A stretch of 64,000 bases of DNA from NCBI RefSeq assembly GCF_018326265.1, contig NZ_AP023360.1, positions 2,223,501 to 2,287,500 of the forward strand, given 5' to 3'. The stretch is from Catellatospora sp. IY07-71 (GTDB lineage: Bacteria; Actinomycetota; Actinomycetes; Mycobacteriales; Micromonosporaceae). The notes beneath the pieces are model-generated. The model was not told the origin of the DNA. It did not search any database and was given only the letters and a program-made list of their open reading frames with translations. Numbering within the stretch: position 1 is the first letter of the stretch; every line of letters begins with the position of its first letter. Positions 42,412-51,010 of this stretch are shown here, in pieces. A program made the translations under genes and the position numbers.

Positions 42412-42426
42412 CGTCAACGGTTGACG
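42412..42426. promoter_or_regulatory. Palindromic operator between alpha-xylosidase and beta-galactosidase
   Basis: CGTCAAC-G-GTTGACG is a perfect 7-bp inverted repeat around one base, midway between divergent starts (68 bp from GH31, 22 bp before the GH42 start). It is LacI-like in symmetry. Its partner regulator is not identifiable. Confidence 0.6.
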
Positions 42427-42447
42427 CTCGCGAGAGGGGCCTCTAAT

Positions 42448-44415
42448 TTGGCCGCCGTGCCGAACCACCCGTACTTCTACGGCGCCGACTGGAATCCGGA
42501 GCAGTGGCCCGAATCCGTCCGCGCCGCCGACCTCGACCTGATGCGCCAGGCCGGGGTCACCGCCGCCACCGTCGGCGTCTTCAGCTGGTCACGGCTGGAG
42601 CCCACGCCCGGGGCGTACGACTTCACCCTGCTCGACCGCGTCCTCGACGGGCTGCACGCGGCCGGGATCGGGGCGGTGCTCGCCACCCCGACCGCCTCGC
42701 CGCCGCCCTGGTTCACCGTCGCCCACCCCGACGCGCTGGCGCAGCGGCGCGACGGCGTACGCCTGGTGCACGGCTCGCGCGACACGTACTGCGTGAACGC
42801 GCCCGCGTACCGGGCCGCGAGCCGGGGCGTCGCCGCCGCGCTGGCCTCCCGCTACGCCCACCACCCGGCCGTGGTGCTGTGGCACGTGCACAACGAGTAC
42901 GGCACCTGGTGCTTCTGCGACCACTGCGCCGCCGCGTTCCGGGGCTGGCTGCGCGCCCGCCACGGTGATCTCGCCGCGCTCAACGAGGCGTGGTGCACCG
43001 ACTTCTGGAGCCAGCGCTACGGCGACTGGGCGCAGGTGCTGCCGCCGCGCGCGACGCAGTACCTGACCAACCCCGCGCACGAGCTGGACTACCGGCGCTT
43101 CCTGTCCGACAGCATGCTGGCCGCGTACGCCGAGCAGCGGGACGTGATCAAGGCGGTCGCGCCGGACGCGCCCGTCACCACGAACTTCGTGCTCGGCGGG
43201 TGGGTGCCGGTCGACCACGCCCGCTGGTCCGGCCAGGTGGATCTGGTCGCCATCGACCACTACCCGTCCTCGCCGGCCGATGCCCCGGCGCAGAGCGCGT
43301 TCGCGGCCGACGCCGCGCGGGGCTGGTCCGCCGCGGCCGGCCACGGCGGGCACTGGCTGCTCATGGAGCACGCCCCCGCGCACGTCACCGAGCACGGCGT
43401 GCAACGCCGCAAACCACCCGGCATGCTCGCCCGCATCGCGCTGGCCCACATCGCCCGCGGCTCCCGCGGCGCCATGTACTTCCAGTGGCGCGCCAGCCGC
43501 GGCGGCGCCGAACAGTGGCACTCCGCCCTGGTCGACCACCCCGGCCCCGACACCCGCCTCTTCCGCGAAGCCGTCGCCCTCGGCACCCGCCTCGCCGACC
43601 TGGAAAGGAAGGGCACCTTCTTAACGCATTGCGTAGAGGAAGGGCACCTTCTTAACGCCTCGCCGGTGGCGGTGTGGTTCGACGAGGTGTGCGGGTGGGC
43701 GATCGGGGCGTCGCACCTGCCCGCGCCGGTGGACTACCAGGGGATCGTCGAAGGGTGGCACCGGGCGCTGTGGCGGCGCGGCCACGCCGTCGACGTGGTG
43801 CCGCCCGCCGCCCGGCTGGGCGGTTACCGGGTGCTCGTCGTCCCGGCGGCGTACCTGCTCACGGACGTCTCGGCGCGGCGGCTCGCGGAGTACGTGCGCG
43901 ACGGCGGGCACCTGGTGGTGACGTACCTGTCGGGGATCGTGGACGAGCACGCGCGGGTCCGCACCGGCGGCCACCCGGGCGCGTTGCGCGACCTGCTCGG
44001 CGTGCGGGTGGAGGAGTTCGACCCGCTGCCCGCGGGGGAGTCGCTGGTCCTCGACTCGGGCGACGTCGCGGCGGCGTGGACGGAGCACCTCACCGCGCCG
44101 GACGCCGCGGTGCTCGCCGCGTATCCGGACGGCAGACCCGCGGTGACCAGGCGCGAGCACGGCGCGGGGGTGGCGTACTACGTCTCGTGCGGGCTGGACG
44201 ACGCCGCGACGGCGCGGCTGCTCGCCGAGGTGTGCGCGGCGGCCGGAACCGAGCCGCTGGTGCCGGATCTACCGGAAGGTGTCGAGGCGGTGGCCACACC
44301 GCAGGGGCTGTGGCTGTTCAACCACACCGACCTGACCCACGAGATCGCGGGCCGTGACGTCGCACCGGGGGAGGCCGCGCTCGTCACGTCGGCCAGCACA
44401 CCGTCGCCGGACTGA
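42448..44415 (+). CDS. GH42 beta-galactosidase with in-frame repeat insertion
   Basis: 655 residues from a TTG eight bases after GAGGGG; GTG 42457 is the next option. There is no signal peptide. The GH42 barrel has FYGADWNPEQWP at the start, the proton donor Glu in LWHVHNEYGTWCFC, and the nucleophile Glu in WLLMEHAPAHV. Cysteines of the family Zn site are visible (DTYC, WCFCDHC). Then come the trimerisation domain and a small C-terminal domain. Between barrel and trimerisation domain, after RLADL, 18 residues (RKGTFLTHCVEEGHLLNA) come from a 54-bp P1 element that keeps the frame. It cleaves terminal beta-galactose from imported oligosaccharides; activity despite the insert is likely but unproven. 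Confidence 0.9.
   Translation: MAAVPNHPYFYGADWNPEQWPESVRAADLDLMRQAGVTAATVGVFSWSRLEPTPGAYDFTLLDRVLDGLHAAGIGAVLATPTASPPPWFTVAHPDALAQRRDGVRLVHGSRDTYCVNAPAYRAASRGVAAALASRYAHHPAVVLWHVHNEYGTWCFCDHCAAAFRGWLRARHGDLAALNEAWCTDFWSQRYGDWAQVLPPRATQYLTNPAHELDYRRFLSDSMLAAYAEQRDVIKAVAPDAPVTTNFVLGGWVPVDHARWSGQVDLVAIDHYPSSPADAPAQSAFAADAARGWSAAAGHGGHWLLMEHAPAHVTEHGVQRRKPPGMLARIALAHIARGSRGAMYFQWRASRGGAEQWHSALVDHPGPDTRLFREAVALGTRLADLERKGTFLTHCVEEGHLLNASPVAVWFDEVCGWAIGASHLPAPVDYQGIVEGWHRALWRRGHAVDVVPPAARLGGYRVLVVPAAYLLTDVSARRLAEYVRDGGHLVVTYLSGIVDEHARVRTGGHPGALRDLLGVRVEEFDPLPAGESLVLDSGDVAAAWTEHLTAPDAAVLAAYPDGRPAVTRREHGAGVAYYVSCGLDDAATARLLAEVCAAAGTEPLVPDLPEGVEAVATPQGLWLFNHTDLTHEIAGRDVAPGEAALVTSASTPSPD
43604..43657 (+). 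repeat. P1 palindromic element, copy E, in frame inside GH42
   Basis: Same 54-bp frame as the intergenic copies: AAAG, arm GAAGGGCACCTTC, TTAACG, 12-base centre CATTGCGTAGAG, then a second arm and TTAACG. Here both arms read GAAGGGCACCTTC, so they are direct rather than inverted copies. It adds 18 codons without a stop. The flanks continue as normal GH42 sequence on both sides. Confidence 0.9.
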
Positions 44416-44461
44416 ATCTTGTGCAGTTCGTGTCGTCCCGGCAGCACGAACTGCACAAGAT
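44416..44461. terminator. Inverted repeat at the GH42 stop codon
   Basis: ATCTTGTGCAGTTCGTG and CACGAACTGCACAAGAT are exact complements (17-bp stem, 12-base loop) starting directly after the TGA. The gene on the other side (DUF1254) converges on it, so a bidirectional terminator is likely. Its design resembles the other dispersed palindromes, but it has no second copy here. Confidence 0.75.
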
Positions 44462-44520
44462 CTGGTGGGCGTGGCGCCCGGGTGGACGCGGACGGCCGGG
44501 TGTGCGGCCCGGCGGGGCGG

Positions 44521-45930
44521 TCAGCCGCGGGGCTCGATCTCGCCGGGGCGCCAGGTCTGGTCGTACCAGGGCTGCGTCGGGTCGTAGAGGCGGAGCATGG
44601 CGAACCAGTGCTTGCCGGGCACGGTCTGGATCCAGTTCGATCCGCGTCCGGGCGGTGGCTCCGGGCCGAACCAGAGGTCGGTGCTGCCGTCCTCGTTCGC
44701 GGCGACGGTGCCGGACAGGCTGCTCACGCTCGGCTGCGGCTGATCGGTGACCAGCAGCGAGCGGGTCTGCGTGTCGTACGCGGTGACCGACCAGAAGGCC
44801 TTCGCGGGCACCCGCCGGGGCAGGCGCAGCACGTACGAGCGGCCGCCGTCGAGCCACTCGCCGGTGCCGTCCTCAGCGGTGTATGCGTACACCGAGCCGG
44901 TCCCGACGGGCGGGTCGGCCATGGCCGGGGTGATCACGGTGGCCAGGTAGTGGAAGGCGGCGCGGGCGTCGAGCAGCCGGGCACCGGCGTGCAGGAACTC
45001 GTGGCTGCCGCCGTAGAACAGCCGCTTCCAGGAGGAACCGGGGTGGTAGTACGCCTCGGCGGCGCGCGGCCGGAACGCCAGCGCCCGCGCCATGCCCGCG
45101 GCCAGCGGTGCCGCCCGGCCGAGGATCGCGCGCATCCGGTCGTCGGGGGCGAACAGGTCGTCCTTGACGATGCCGACGGCGGCCAGCACGCCGCGCCGCT
45201 CGGGGTCGAGCGAGTCCGGCGGCTCCTCCTGGACCACCGTGTCGACCTGCTCGTAGAAGGTCGCGTCGCTGGCGAACACGGTGTCGTGCGGCCGCCCGGT
45301 GACGTCGACGAACTCGTTCGGCGGCGGGTAGGCGGCCTGGTCGAGGGGGTAGACGCGGACCTGCCGGATGGTGTCGGCGCCGTCGAGGGCGCGGAACACC
45401 GCCCAGTTGGTGTAGGTCGGGCAGCGGAACACGTAGTAGCCGTCCGGGAACTCGCCCTCATGGTCGGGCGGCAGGAACAGGTACTTGCCGCCCCGGCCCT
45501 CGTCGGGACCGGCCAGGCCCAGGTCGGTGACGTGCCGGAACCAGAAGTCGTCCACCACGCACCGCGAGTTCGGCGGGGCCTCGACCACGGTCGGGCCGTC
45601 CCGGTTCAGGTCGAGGAACGTGTGGGCGAACGCGGTGTCGGTGTCGGGTGTCAGATACAGGCTGGTCGACTCGGGGCGCGGGCCGGTGATCGCGATCTGG
45701 CGGGCCGAGGTGACGCCGATGTTGCGCAGCCCGGCCCGCATCGCGGCCAGCGACGCGGCGGGCATGGCCACCAGGAACGCCTCGACCGCGCGCATCAGGT
45801 CGAGCGCGTCGTACAGTCCGGCGACGCTGTCCGGCGCGGGCAGGCCGTCGGCGAACGCGAACCGGCCCAGCGGCGTGTTCAGCTGATCCGGCACGCCGAG
45901 CGACGCCAGGATCTCCTTCGGGATGGACAA
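44521..45930 (-). CDS. DUF1254/DUF1214-domain protein
   Basis: 469 residues, ATG six bases after GGAG, no signal peptide. The N-terminal half matches the DUF1254 pattern (STSLYLTPDTDTAFAHTFLDLNRDGPTVVEAPP), and the C-terminal half DUF1214 (GTGEWLDGGRSYVLRLPRRVPAKAFWSVTAYDTQTRSLL ... NWIQTVPGKHWFAMLRLYDPTQPWYDQTW). Members are common in soil bacteria, often exported and of unknown activity; this one lacks a leader. It stands alone between the sugar island and the housekeeping block. Confidence 0.85.
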   Translation of the reverse strand: MSIPKEILASLGVPDQLNTPLGRFAFADGLPAPDSVAGLYDALDLMRAVEAFLVAMPAASLAAMRAGLRNIGVTSARQIAITGPRPESTSLYLTPDTDTAFAHTFLDLNRDGPTVVEAPPNSRCVVDDFWFRHVTDLGLAGPDEGRGGKYLFLPPDHEGEFPDGYYVFRCPTYTNWAVFRALDGADTIRQVRVYPLDQAAYPPPNEFVDVTGRPHDTVFASDATFYEQVDTVVQEEPPDSLDPERRGVLAAVGIVKDDLFAPDDRMRAILGRAAPLAAGMARALAFRPRAAEAYYHPGSSWKRLFYGGSHEFLHAGARLLDARAAFHYLATVITPAMADPPVGTGSVYAYTAEDGTGEWLDGGRSYVLRLPRRVPAKAFWSVTAYDTQTRSLLVTDQPQPSVSSLSGTVAANEDGSTDLWFGPEPPPGRGSNWIQTVPGKHWFAMLRLYDPTQPWYDQTWRPGEIEPRG

Positions 45931-46005
45931 CTCCGGCCTCCTGCCCCCACGTCCGCGCCTTATCGCACGGTATGCGCAGAAGGAGAGGCCCGTCCGGCGA
46001 TCGCG

Positions 46006-47277
46006 TTATTCGGCGACCGCGCGCAGCGGGCGGCGGGCCGGCGCGGGCACGTGCCCGTTGGCGGACGCCTGGCTCGGCGGCAGCGGCACCTGGCCCGAGG
46101 CGGTCGCCGGCAGGTAGCCGTGGTGCCCGTTGGCCACCGGGTGGCCGTTGGCGATCGGGTGCCCGTTGGCGGCGGGGTGGTGCCCGTTCGATGCGGCGGG
46201 GCCGGTGGCCGAGGGCGGCTGCGTGCTCGAGATCGGGACCATGACCGGCACGTATCCGCCGGTCGCGGGCTCCGGCTCGGCGGCCGCGGCGGGCACCGGG
46301 ATGGCGGTGGTGGGGATCGCGCCGGTGCGCGGGCCGGGCTGGGACGCGCCGGGCACCTGGAACACGCCGCGGGCCGGGTGGTCGGGCAGGCCGGGCACCG
46401 AGACGGAGGTGAACCGCACCGGCAGCGGCACCGGCTCGGCCACCAGGTCGTGCTGCGGCTCGGCGTACCTGGTGAGCGCGATGACGGCGCCCAGCGTGAC
46501 CACGAAGCCCAGCGCGGCGACCCAGGCCATGCCGGGGCGGATCTGGTCGCCGAGCAGCAGCATGCCGATCGCGGCGGCGGGCGCCGCACCGGCGGCGTCC
46601 ATCGCGGCGACCGCGGCGTTGGTGGAGCCGCGCTGCATGGCGAGACCCAGCAGCAGCTGGCCCGTGAGTGAATGTGCGATGACTAGATAGAGCAGCGGAT
46701 TCAGGCCGAACTCGACGATGCTCTGCGCCGAGGCCAGCGGCCGGGCGGCGATCGCGGCGGAGGCGAAGCAGAGGCCCGCGAGCGAGCCCAGCACCACCGA
46801 GCCGAGCACGCCCTTCACCTTGCCCGCGAAGGTGCTCACGCCCGCGATCACGGCCAGCGCCACGACCAGCGAGATGATGCCCTTGGCGTCCAGCGGCTCG
46901 GCGTGGCCCGGCTTGGCCGACGCGGCCAGCATGCCGATGCCCGCGACCACCGCTGTGAGCAGCAGGATCTCCGCGGGCGGCAGCTTCCACTTGAGCACCA
47001 GCACCCCGGCGAACGCGGTGACGCACAGGCCCGCGGTCACCGCCGACTGCACCAGGAACAGCGGCAGGTCGCGCCGCGCGCCCAGGGCGAGGATGAAACC
47101 GAGGATCTGGCAGCCGAGACCGAGCAGGTACGTACGGTTGCCGAACAGCCGCAGCAGCAGACCCGGATCAAGGTTCTCGGTCGTCGCTGTGCGTGTCGCC
47201 GCGACGGACTGCAGCAGGTTGGCGATGCCGTACGCGGCGATCATCGCCGCCAGGAACCACCAGCCAGAGGACACCAC
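46006..47277 (-). CDS. DMT/EamA-like membrane protein with disordered tail
   Basis: 423 residues from a GTG. Nine or ten membrane segments in the first 290 residues show two related halves, as in drug/metabolite transporters (MAAYGIANLLQS region; AMDAAGAAPAAAIGMLLLGDQIRPGMAWVAALGFVVTLGAVIAL). From about residue 300 a soluble Pro/Ala-rich tail carries NGHHPAANGHPIANGHPVANGHH-type repeats and ends RRPLRAVAE. The tail is His/Asn-rich and probably cytoplasmic. Transport substrate unknown. It lies between the DUF1254 gene and hisN, all on the minus strand, with gaps that do not require one operon. Confidence 0.75.
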   Translation of the reverse strand: MVSSGWWFLAAMIAAYGIANLLQSVAATRTATTENLDPGLLLRLFGNRTYLLGLGCQILGFILALGARRDLPLFLVQSAVTAGLCVTAFAGVLVLKWKLPPAEILLLTAVVAGIGMLAASAKPGHAEPLDAKGIISLVVALAVIAGVSTFAGKVKGVLGSVVLGSLAGLCFASAAIAARPLASAQSIVEFGLNPLLYLVIAHSLTGQLLLGLAMQRGSTNAAVAAMDAAGAAPAAAIGMLLLGDQIRPGMAWVAALGFVVTLGAVIALTRYAEPQHDLVAEPVPLPVRFTSVSVPGLPDHPARGVFQVPGASQPGPRTGAIPTTAIPVPAAAAEPEPATGGYVPVMVPISSTQPPSATGPAASNGHHPAANGHPIANGHPVANGHHGYLPATASGQVPLPPSQASANGHVPAPARRPLRAVAE

Positions 47278-47349
47278 CCACGCAGCTTAGACCCTTAGGG
47301 GTCGGCAGCGCCCTACCCGGAGCCGACTTAACCGAGTGAATGATGCTGA

Positions 47350-48153
47350 CTACAGAGCGCGAAGACCGGCCGGGCTCAACCGCTCCAGCACGTCGTCGTG
47401 CAGCAGGCCGTTGGTGGCCACGGCCGAGCCGCCGTTCGCGCCCGGCCGACCGGACAGGTCGGTGAACGTGCCGCCCGCCTCGGTCACGATCGGCACCAGC
47501 GCGGCGGTGTCCCACAGCATCAGCTCGGGCTCGATCATGATGTCCAGCGCGCCCTCGGCCAGCAGCATGTAGCCGTAGAAGTCGCCGTACGCGCGGCTGC
47601 GCCAGGTCTTGCGCATCAGGTCGAGCACCGAGGCCAGGCGGCCGGTCTGCTCCCAGCCGTCCAGGGAGGAGTAGCAGAAGCTCGCGTCGGCCAGGCGGCG
47701 CACCCCGGAGACCCGGATCGGCTGCGCGGCGGCCTGGTGGCGGCCCGCGAACGCGCCCAGCCCGCGCGCGGCCCACCAGCGGCGGCCCAGTGCGGGCGCG
47801 GAGACCATGCCGACGACCGGCTCGTCGCCCTCCATCAGCGCGATCAGGGTGCCCCAGATCGGCACCCCGCGGATGAAGTTCTTGGTGCCGTCGATCGGGT
47901 CGATGACCCACTGCCGGCTGCCGCTGGCGCCGGTCACCCCGAACTCCTCGCCCAGCACCCCGTCCCGCGAGCGGGTGCGGGCCAGCGTCGAGCGCAGCGC
48001 CTTCTCCACCGCCGTGTCCGCGTCCGAGACCGGGGTCAGGTCCGGCTTGCTCTCGACGTACAGGTCGAGCGCCTTGAACCGGGACATGGAGATGCTGTCG
48101 GCGGTGTCCGCCAGCACATGGGCAAGCCCAAGGTCATCGGAGTAGCGGGCCAT
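47350..48153 (-). CDS. hisN: Histidinol-phosphatase, inositol-monophosphatase type
   Basis: 267 residues. Metal-binding motifs of the inositol-monophosphatase superfamily are complete: GEEFG, WVIDPIDGTKNFIRGVPIWGTLIAL (with DPIDGT), and LWDTAALVPIVTEAGGTFTDLSG near the C-terminus. The actinobacterial members next to aroA and rsgA are histidinol-phosphate phosphatases, the penultimate step of histidine synthesis, and the same order here supports that name. No ribosome site is obvious before the ATG. Confidence 0.88.
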   Translation of the reverse strand: MARYSDDLGLAHVLADTADSISMSRFKALDLYVESKPDLTPVSDADTAVEKALRSTLARTRSRDGVLGEEFGVTGASGSRQWVIDPIDGTKNFIRGVPIWGTLIALMEGDEPVVGMVSAPALGRRWWAARGLGAFAGRHQAAAQPIRVSGVRRLADASFCYSSLDGWEQTGRLASVLDLMRKTWRSRAYGDFYGYMLLAEGALDIMIEPELMLWDTAALVPIVTEAGGTFTDLSGRPGANGGSAVATNGLLHDDVLERLSPAGLRAL

Positions 48154-48222
48154 GGCGAGAACTTATCGGATCTCCCTGCGTCCCTGGTACCGGGTTGGCC
48201 GACCCGCCCGAAATGGGAACGC

Positions 48223-48534
48223 GTGGATCAGCACGTACGGGGTACCTTCCACCCCATGGGCGCGGATGCGGAGAAGGTGCTCCGGACGTTCCTCGACGAG
48301 CACGGGCGGATTTCGGCGATCCCCGCGAAGGCGGGCAAGCGGCGGGTGCTGCTGGAGCACATCGTCGCGGCGTTCGAGCCCGGGGTGAAGATGACCGAGC
48401 GCGAGGTCGACGCCGTGCTGCGGGCGTTCTACGAGCCCGACTGGGTGTCGCTGCGGCGCTACCTGATCGACACCGGCCTGATGGCCCGCGCCGACGGGGT
48501 CTACTGGCGCACCGGCGGCTACGTCGAGGTCTGA
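48223..48534 (+). CDS. DUF2087-domain small protein
   Basis: 103 residues from a GTG preceded by GGGA; an ATG 33 bases in (48256) would give 92 residues and is equally possible. The body is one DUF2087 domain: FLDEHGRISAIPAKAGKRRVLLEHIVAAFEPGVKMTEREVDAVLRAFYEPDWVSLRRYLIDTGLMARADGVYWRTGG. The domain is thought to be nucleic-acid binding and is often linked to regulators. Divergent from hisN and convergent with rsgA. Its role is unknown. Confidence 0.8.
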   Translation: MDQHVRGTFHPMGADAEKVLRTFLDEHGRISAIPAKAGKRRVLLEHIVAAFEPGVKMTEREVDAVLRAFYEPDWVSLRRYLIDTGLMARADGVYWRTGGYVEV

Positions 48535-48547
48535 CCGGCCACGCCGG

Positions 48548-49606
48548 TCACGGGCGGGGAGCGGACGGGCCGCGCTCGTCGGCCGGGCCGGGCTCGGCGT
48601 CCCCGGAGCGGGACGCGAGCAGGCGGCGGAACGACGCCAGCCGCCGCGCGTCGGCCTTGCCCTGCGCCACCCAGCCGTCCAGCGCGCACTCGCCCCCGCT
48701 GTGCTCGCAGTTGGGCGGGCAGTCGACGGTGCCCTCGACCAGGTCGGGGAAGCCGTGCAGCAGGTCGTCGGAGGAGACCAGGGCCAGGCCGAAGCTGCGT
48801 ACGCCAGGGGTGTCGATGATCCAGGACTCGCGCTTGTCGGGCAGCCGCAGCGCGACCGCGCTGGTCGAGGTGTGCCGGCCCTTGCCGATCGCGCTGACCA
48901 CGCCCACCGCCCGGCCCGCGTCCGGGATCAGCCGGTTGACCAGCGTCGACTTGCCCACGCCGGAGTGCCCGACCAGCACCGACACCCGGCCGGACAGCTT
49001 CTCGCGCAGCTCGGCCAGGTCGCCGTCAGGGCGGGTCAGCACGTAGGCCAGGTCCAGCTCGGTGTAGTAGCTCAGCAGCTGCTCCGGCCCGGCCAGGTCC
49101 GCCTTGGTCAGGCACAGCAGCGGCTCGATGTCGGCGGCGTACGCGGCGACCAGGCAGCGGTCGATGAAGCCCGCCCGCGGTGGCGGGTCGGCCAGCGCGC
49201 TCACGATGACCAGCTGGTCGGCGTTGGCCACCACCACCCGCTCGATACGCCCCTCGGCCGTGGTGTCGTCGTCGTCGGCGGTGCGCCGCAGCACCGACCG
49301 GCGCTCCTCGATCCGCACGATCCGGGCGAGGCTGCCCGGGTCGCCGGTGACGTCGCCGACCAGGCCGACGTCGTCACCGACGACCACCGACTTGCGGCCC
49401 AGCTCGCGGGCGCGCATCGCGGTGACCTCGAACGTCTTGCGCCCCTCGGTCACCACGCAGGTGTAGCGGCCGCGGTCGACGGCCACCACGAAGCCGGTCA
49501 CCGCGTCGTCGTGCTTCGGGCGGGTGCGGGTGCGCGGACGCGAGCGGGACGACTTGGTGGCCCGCACCTTCACGTCGTCCTCGTCGTACTCCCGCTTGCG
49601 CTTCAC
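48548..49606 (-). CDS. rsgA: Ribosome small-subunit biogenesis GTPase
   Basis: 352 residues from a GTG. The order of parts is circularly permuted as in RsgA/YjeQ: OB-fold near the N-terminus, TKAD (G4) before the P-loop GHSGVGKST (G1), then DTPGVR (G3), and a C-terminal zinc motif CPPNCEHSGGEC. The basic N-terminus (KRKRE ... SRSRPRTRTRPK) fits RNA binding. It helps mature the 30S subunit. It starts 10 bp after the aroA stop and is probably co-transcribed with it. Confidence 0.95.
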   Translation of the reverse strand: MKRKREYDEDDVKVRATKSSRSRPRTRTRPKHDDAVTGFVVAVDRGRYTCVVTEGRKTFEVTAMRARELGRKSVVVGDDVGLVGDVTGDPGSLARIVRIEERRSVLRRTADDDDTTAEGRIERVVVANADQLVIVSALADPPPRAGFIDRCLVAAYAADIEPLLCLTKADLAGPEQLLSYYTELDLAYVLTRPDGDLAELREKLSGRVSVLVGHSGVGKSTLVNRLIPDAGRAVGVVSAIGKGRHTSTSAVALRLPDKRESWIIDTPGVRSFGLALVSSDDLLHGFPDLVEGTVDCPPNCEHSGGECALDGWVAQGKADARRLASFRRLLASRSGDAEPGPADERGPSAPRP

Positions 49607-49616
49607 GGCTGCACCC

Positions 49617-50903
49617 TCATCGTCCGGCGACCACCGCGCTCCATAGTGCCGGGAATTCGGGCAGCGTCTTGGCGGTACACGCCACGTCGCTGAGCTGGAC
49701 GCCGGGCACCCGCAGGCCGATGACCGCCGCGGCGTGCGCCATCCGGTGGTCGTCGTACGTCTCGAAGACGCCGCCGGTCAGCGGGCCGGGCGTGATGGAC
49801 AGGCCGTCCGGGGTCTCCTCGACCCGCGCGCCGAGCGCGGTCAGCTCGCGGGCCAGCGCGGCGAGCCGGTCGGTCTCGTGGGTGCGGATGTGGCCGACGC
49901 CGCGCAGCGTGGACGGCCCGTCGGCGAGCGCGGCGAGCGCCGCGACGACCGGGGTCAGCTCGCCCACCTCGGACAGGTCGGCGTCGATGCCCTTGACCGC
50001 GCCGGTGCCGGTGACGGTCAGCCCGTGCTCGGACAGGGTCACCCCGCCGCCCAGCGCGCCGAGCAGCTCGCGCACCCGGCCCACCGGCTGCACGCTGCTG
50101 CGCGGCCAGCCGGTGAGGGTGACGCTGCCGCCGGTGACCAGCGCCGCCGCGAAGAACGGCGCCGCGCCGGACAGGTCGGGCTCGATCTGCCAGGCCCGGC
50201 CGGACAGCCGCCCGGGGGCCACGTGCCACACGTCCCGCTGGCCGTCGTCCACGGCCGCGCCTGCGGCGCGCAGCATCTGTACGGTCATCCGCAGGTGCGG
50301 GGCGCTGGGCACCGGGTTGTCGCCGACGTGGCGGACGGTGACGCCCTCGTCGAAGTCGGCGGCGGCCAGCAGCAGGCCGGAGATGAGCTGGCTGGACAGC
50401 GACGCGTCGACGGCGACCTCGCCGCCGCGCAGCCGGCCCTTGCCGTGCACGGTCAGCGGCAGGCCGTCGATGGCCGACGCCTCGATCTGCGCGCCCAGCT
50501 CGCGCAGCGCCTTGAGCAGCGGGCCCAGTGGGCGCTGCCGGGCGCGCGGGTCGCCGTCGAAGGTGACCGGGCCGTTGGCCAGCGCGGCGACCGGGGGCAG
50601 GAAGCGCATGACGGTGCCGGCCAGGCCCACGTCGACGTGCGCGGGACCGGCCAGCGGCCGGGGCCGCACCTCCCAGCGCTCGTCGTCCGAGGTGGACACG
50701 TGCGAGCCGAGCGCGCGCAACCCGGCTGCCATCAGCTCGGTGTCGCGGGCGCGCAGCGGGGCCAGCAGCGTCGACGGCCCCAGTCCGAGCGCGGACAGCA
50801 CGAGCGCCCGCGCGGTGATGGACTTCGAACCCGGCAGGCGGACGACGGCGTCCACGGCATCGGCGGCGGTAGGCGCGGTCCACGGCACGAGTGGTCTGCT
50901 CAC
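49617..50903 (-). CDS. aroA: 3-phosphoshikimate 1-carboxyvinyltransferase (EPSP synthase)
   Basis: 428 residues from a GTG. EPSP-synthase signatures: VRLPGSKSITARALVLSAL, DVGLAGTVMRFLPPVAAL, and HIRTHETDRLAALARELTALG near the C-terminus, with ETYDDHRMAHAAAVIGL. It joins shikimate-3-phosphate and phosphoenolpyruvate on the path to aromatic amino acids. It is upstream of rsgA in one unit and divergent from the SRAP gene, an order that recurs in actinobacterial genomes near sigR. Confidence 0.96.
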   Translation of the reverse strand: MSRPLVPWTAPTAADAVDAVVRLPGSKSITARALVLSALGLGPSTLLAPLRARDTELMAAGLRALGSHVSTSDDERWEVRPRPLAGPAHVDVGLAGTVMRFLPPVAALANGPVTFDGDPRARQRPLGPLLKALRELGAQIEASAIDGLPLTVHGKGRLRGGEVAVDASLSSQLISGLLLAAADFDEGVTVRHVGDNPVPSAPHLRMTVQMLRAAGAAVDDGQRDVWHVAPGRLSGRAWQIEPDLSGAAPFFAAALVTGGSVTLTGWPRSSVQPVGRVRELLGALGGGVTLSEHGLTVTGTGAVKGIDADLSEVGELTPVVAALAALADGPSTLRGVGHIRTHETDRLAALARELTALGARVEETPDGLSITPGPLTGGVFETYDDHRMAHAAAVIGLRVPGVQLSDVACTAKTLPEFPALWSAVVAGR

Positions 50904-51010
50904 GCCTCACAGTCTGCCTGATGGACCCCGGTGGGAAATCGTCGGTGGTCCGCCGTCCGGACGGACCGCCGGGACGAGCCGTCAGCGTGCGGTGGCGTAT
51001 GGTGACCGGC

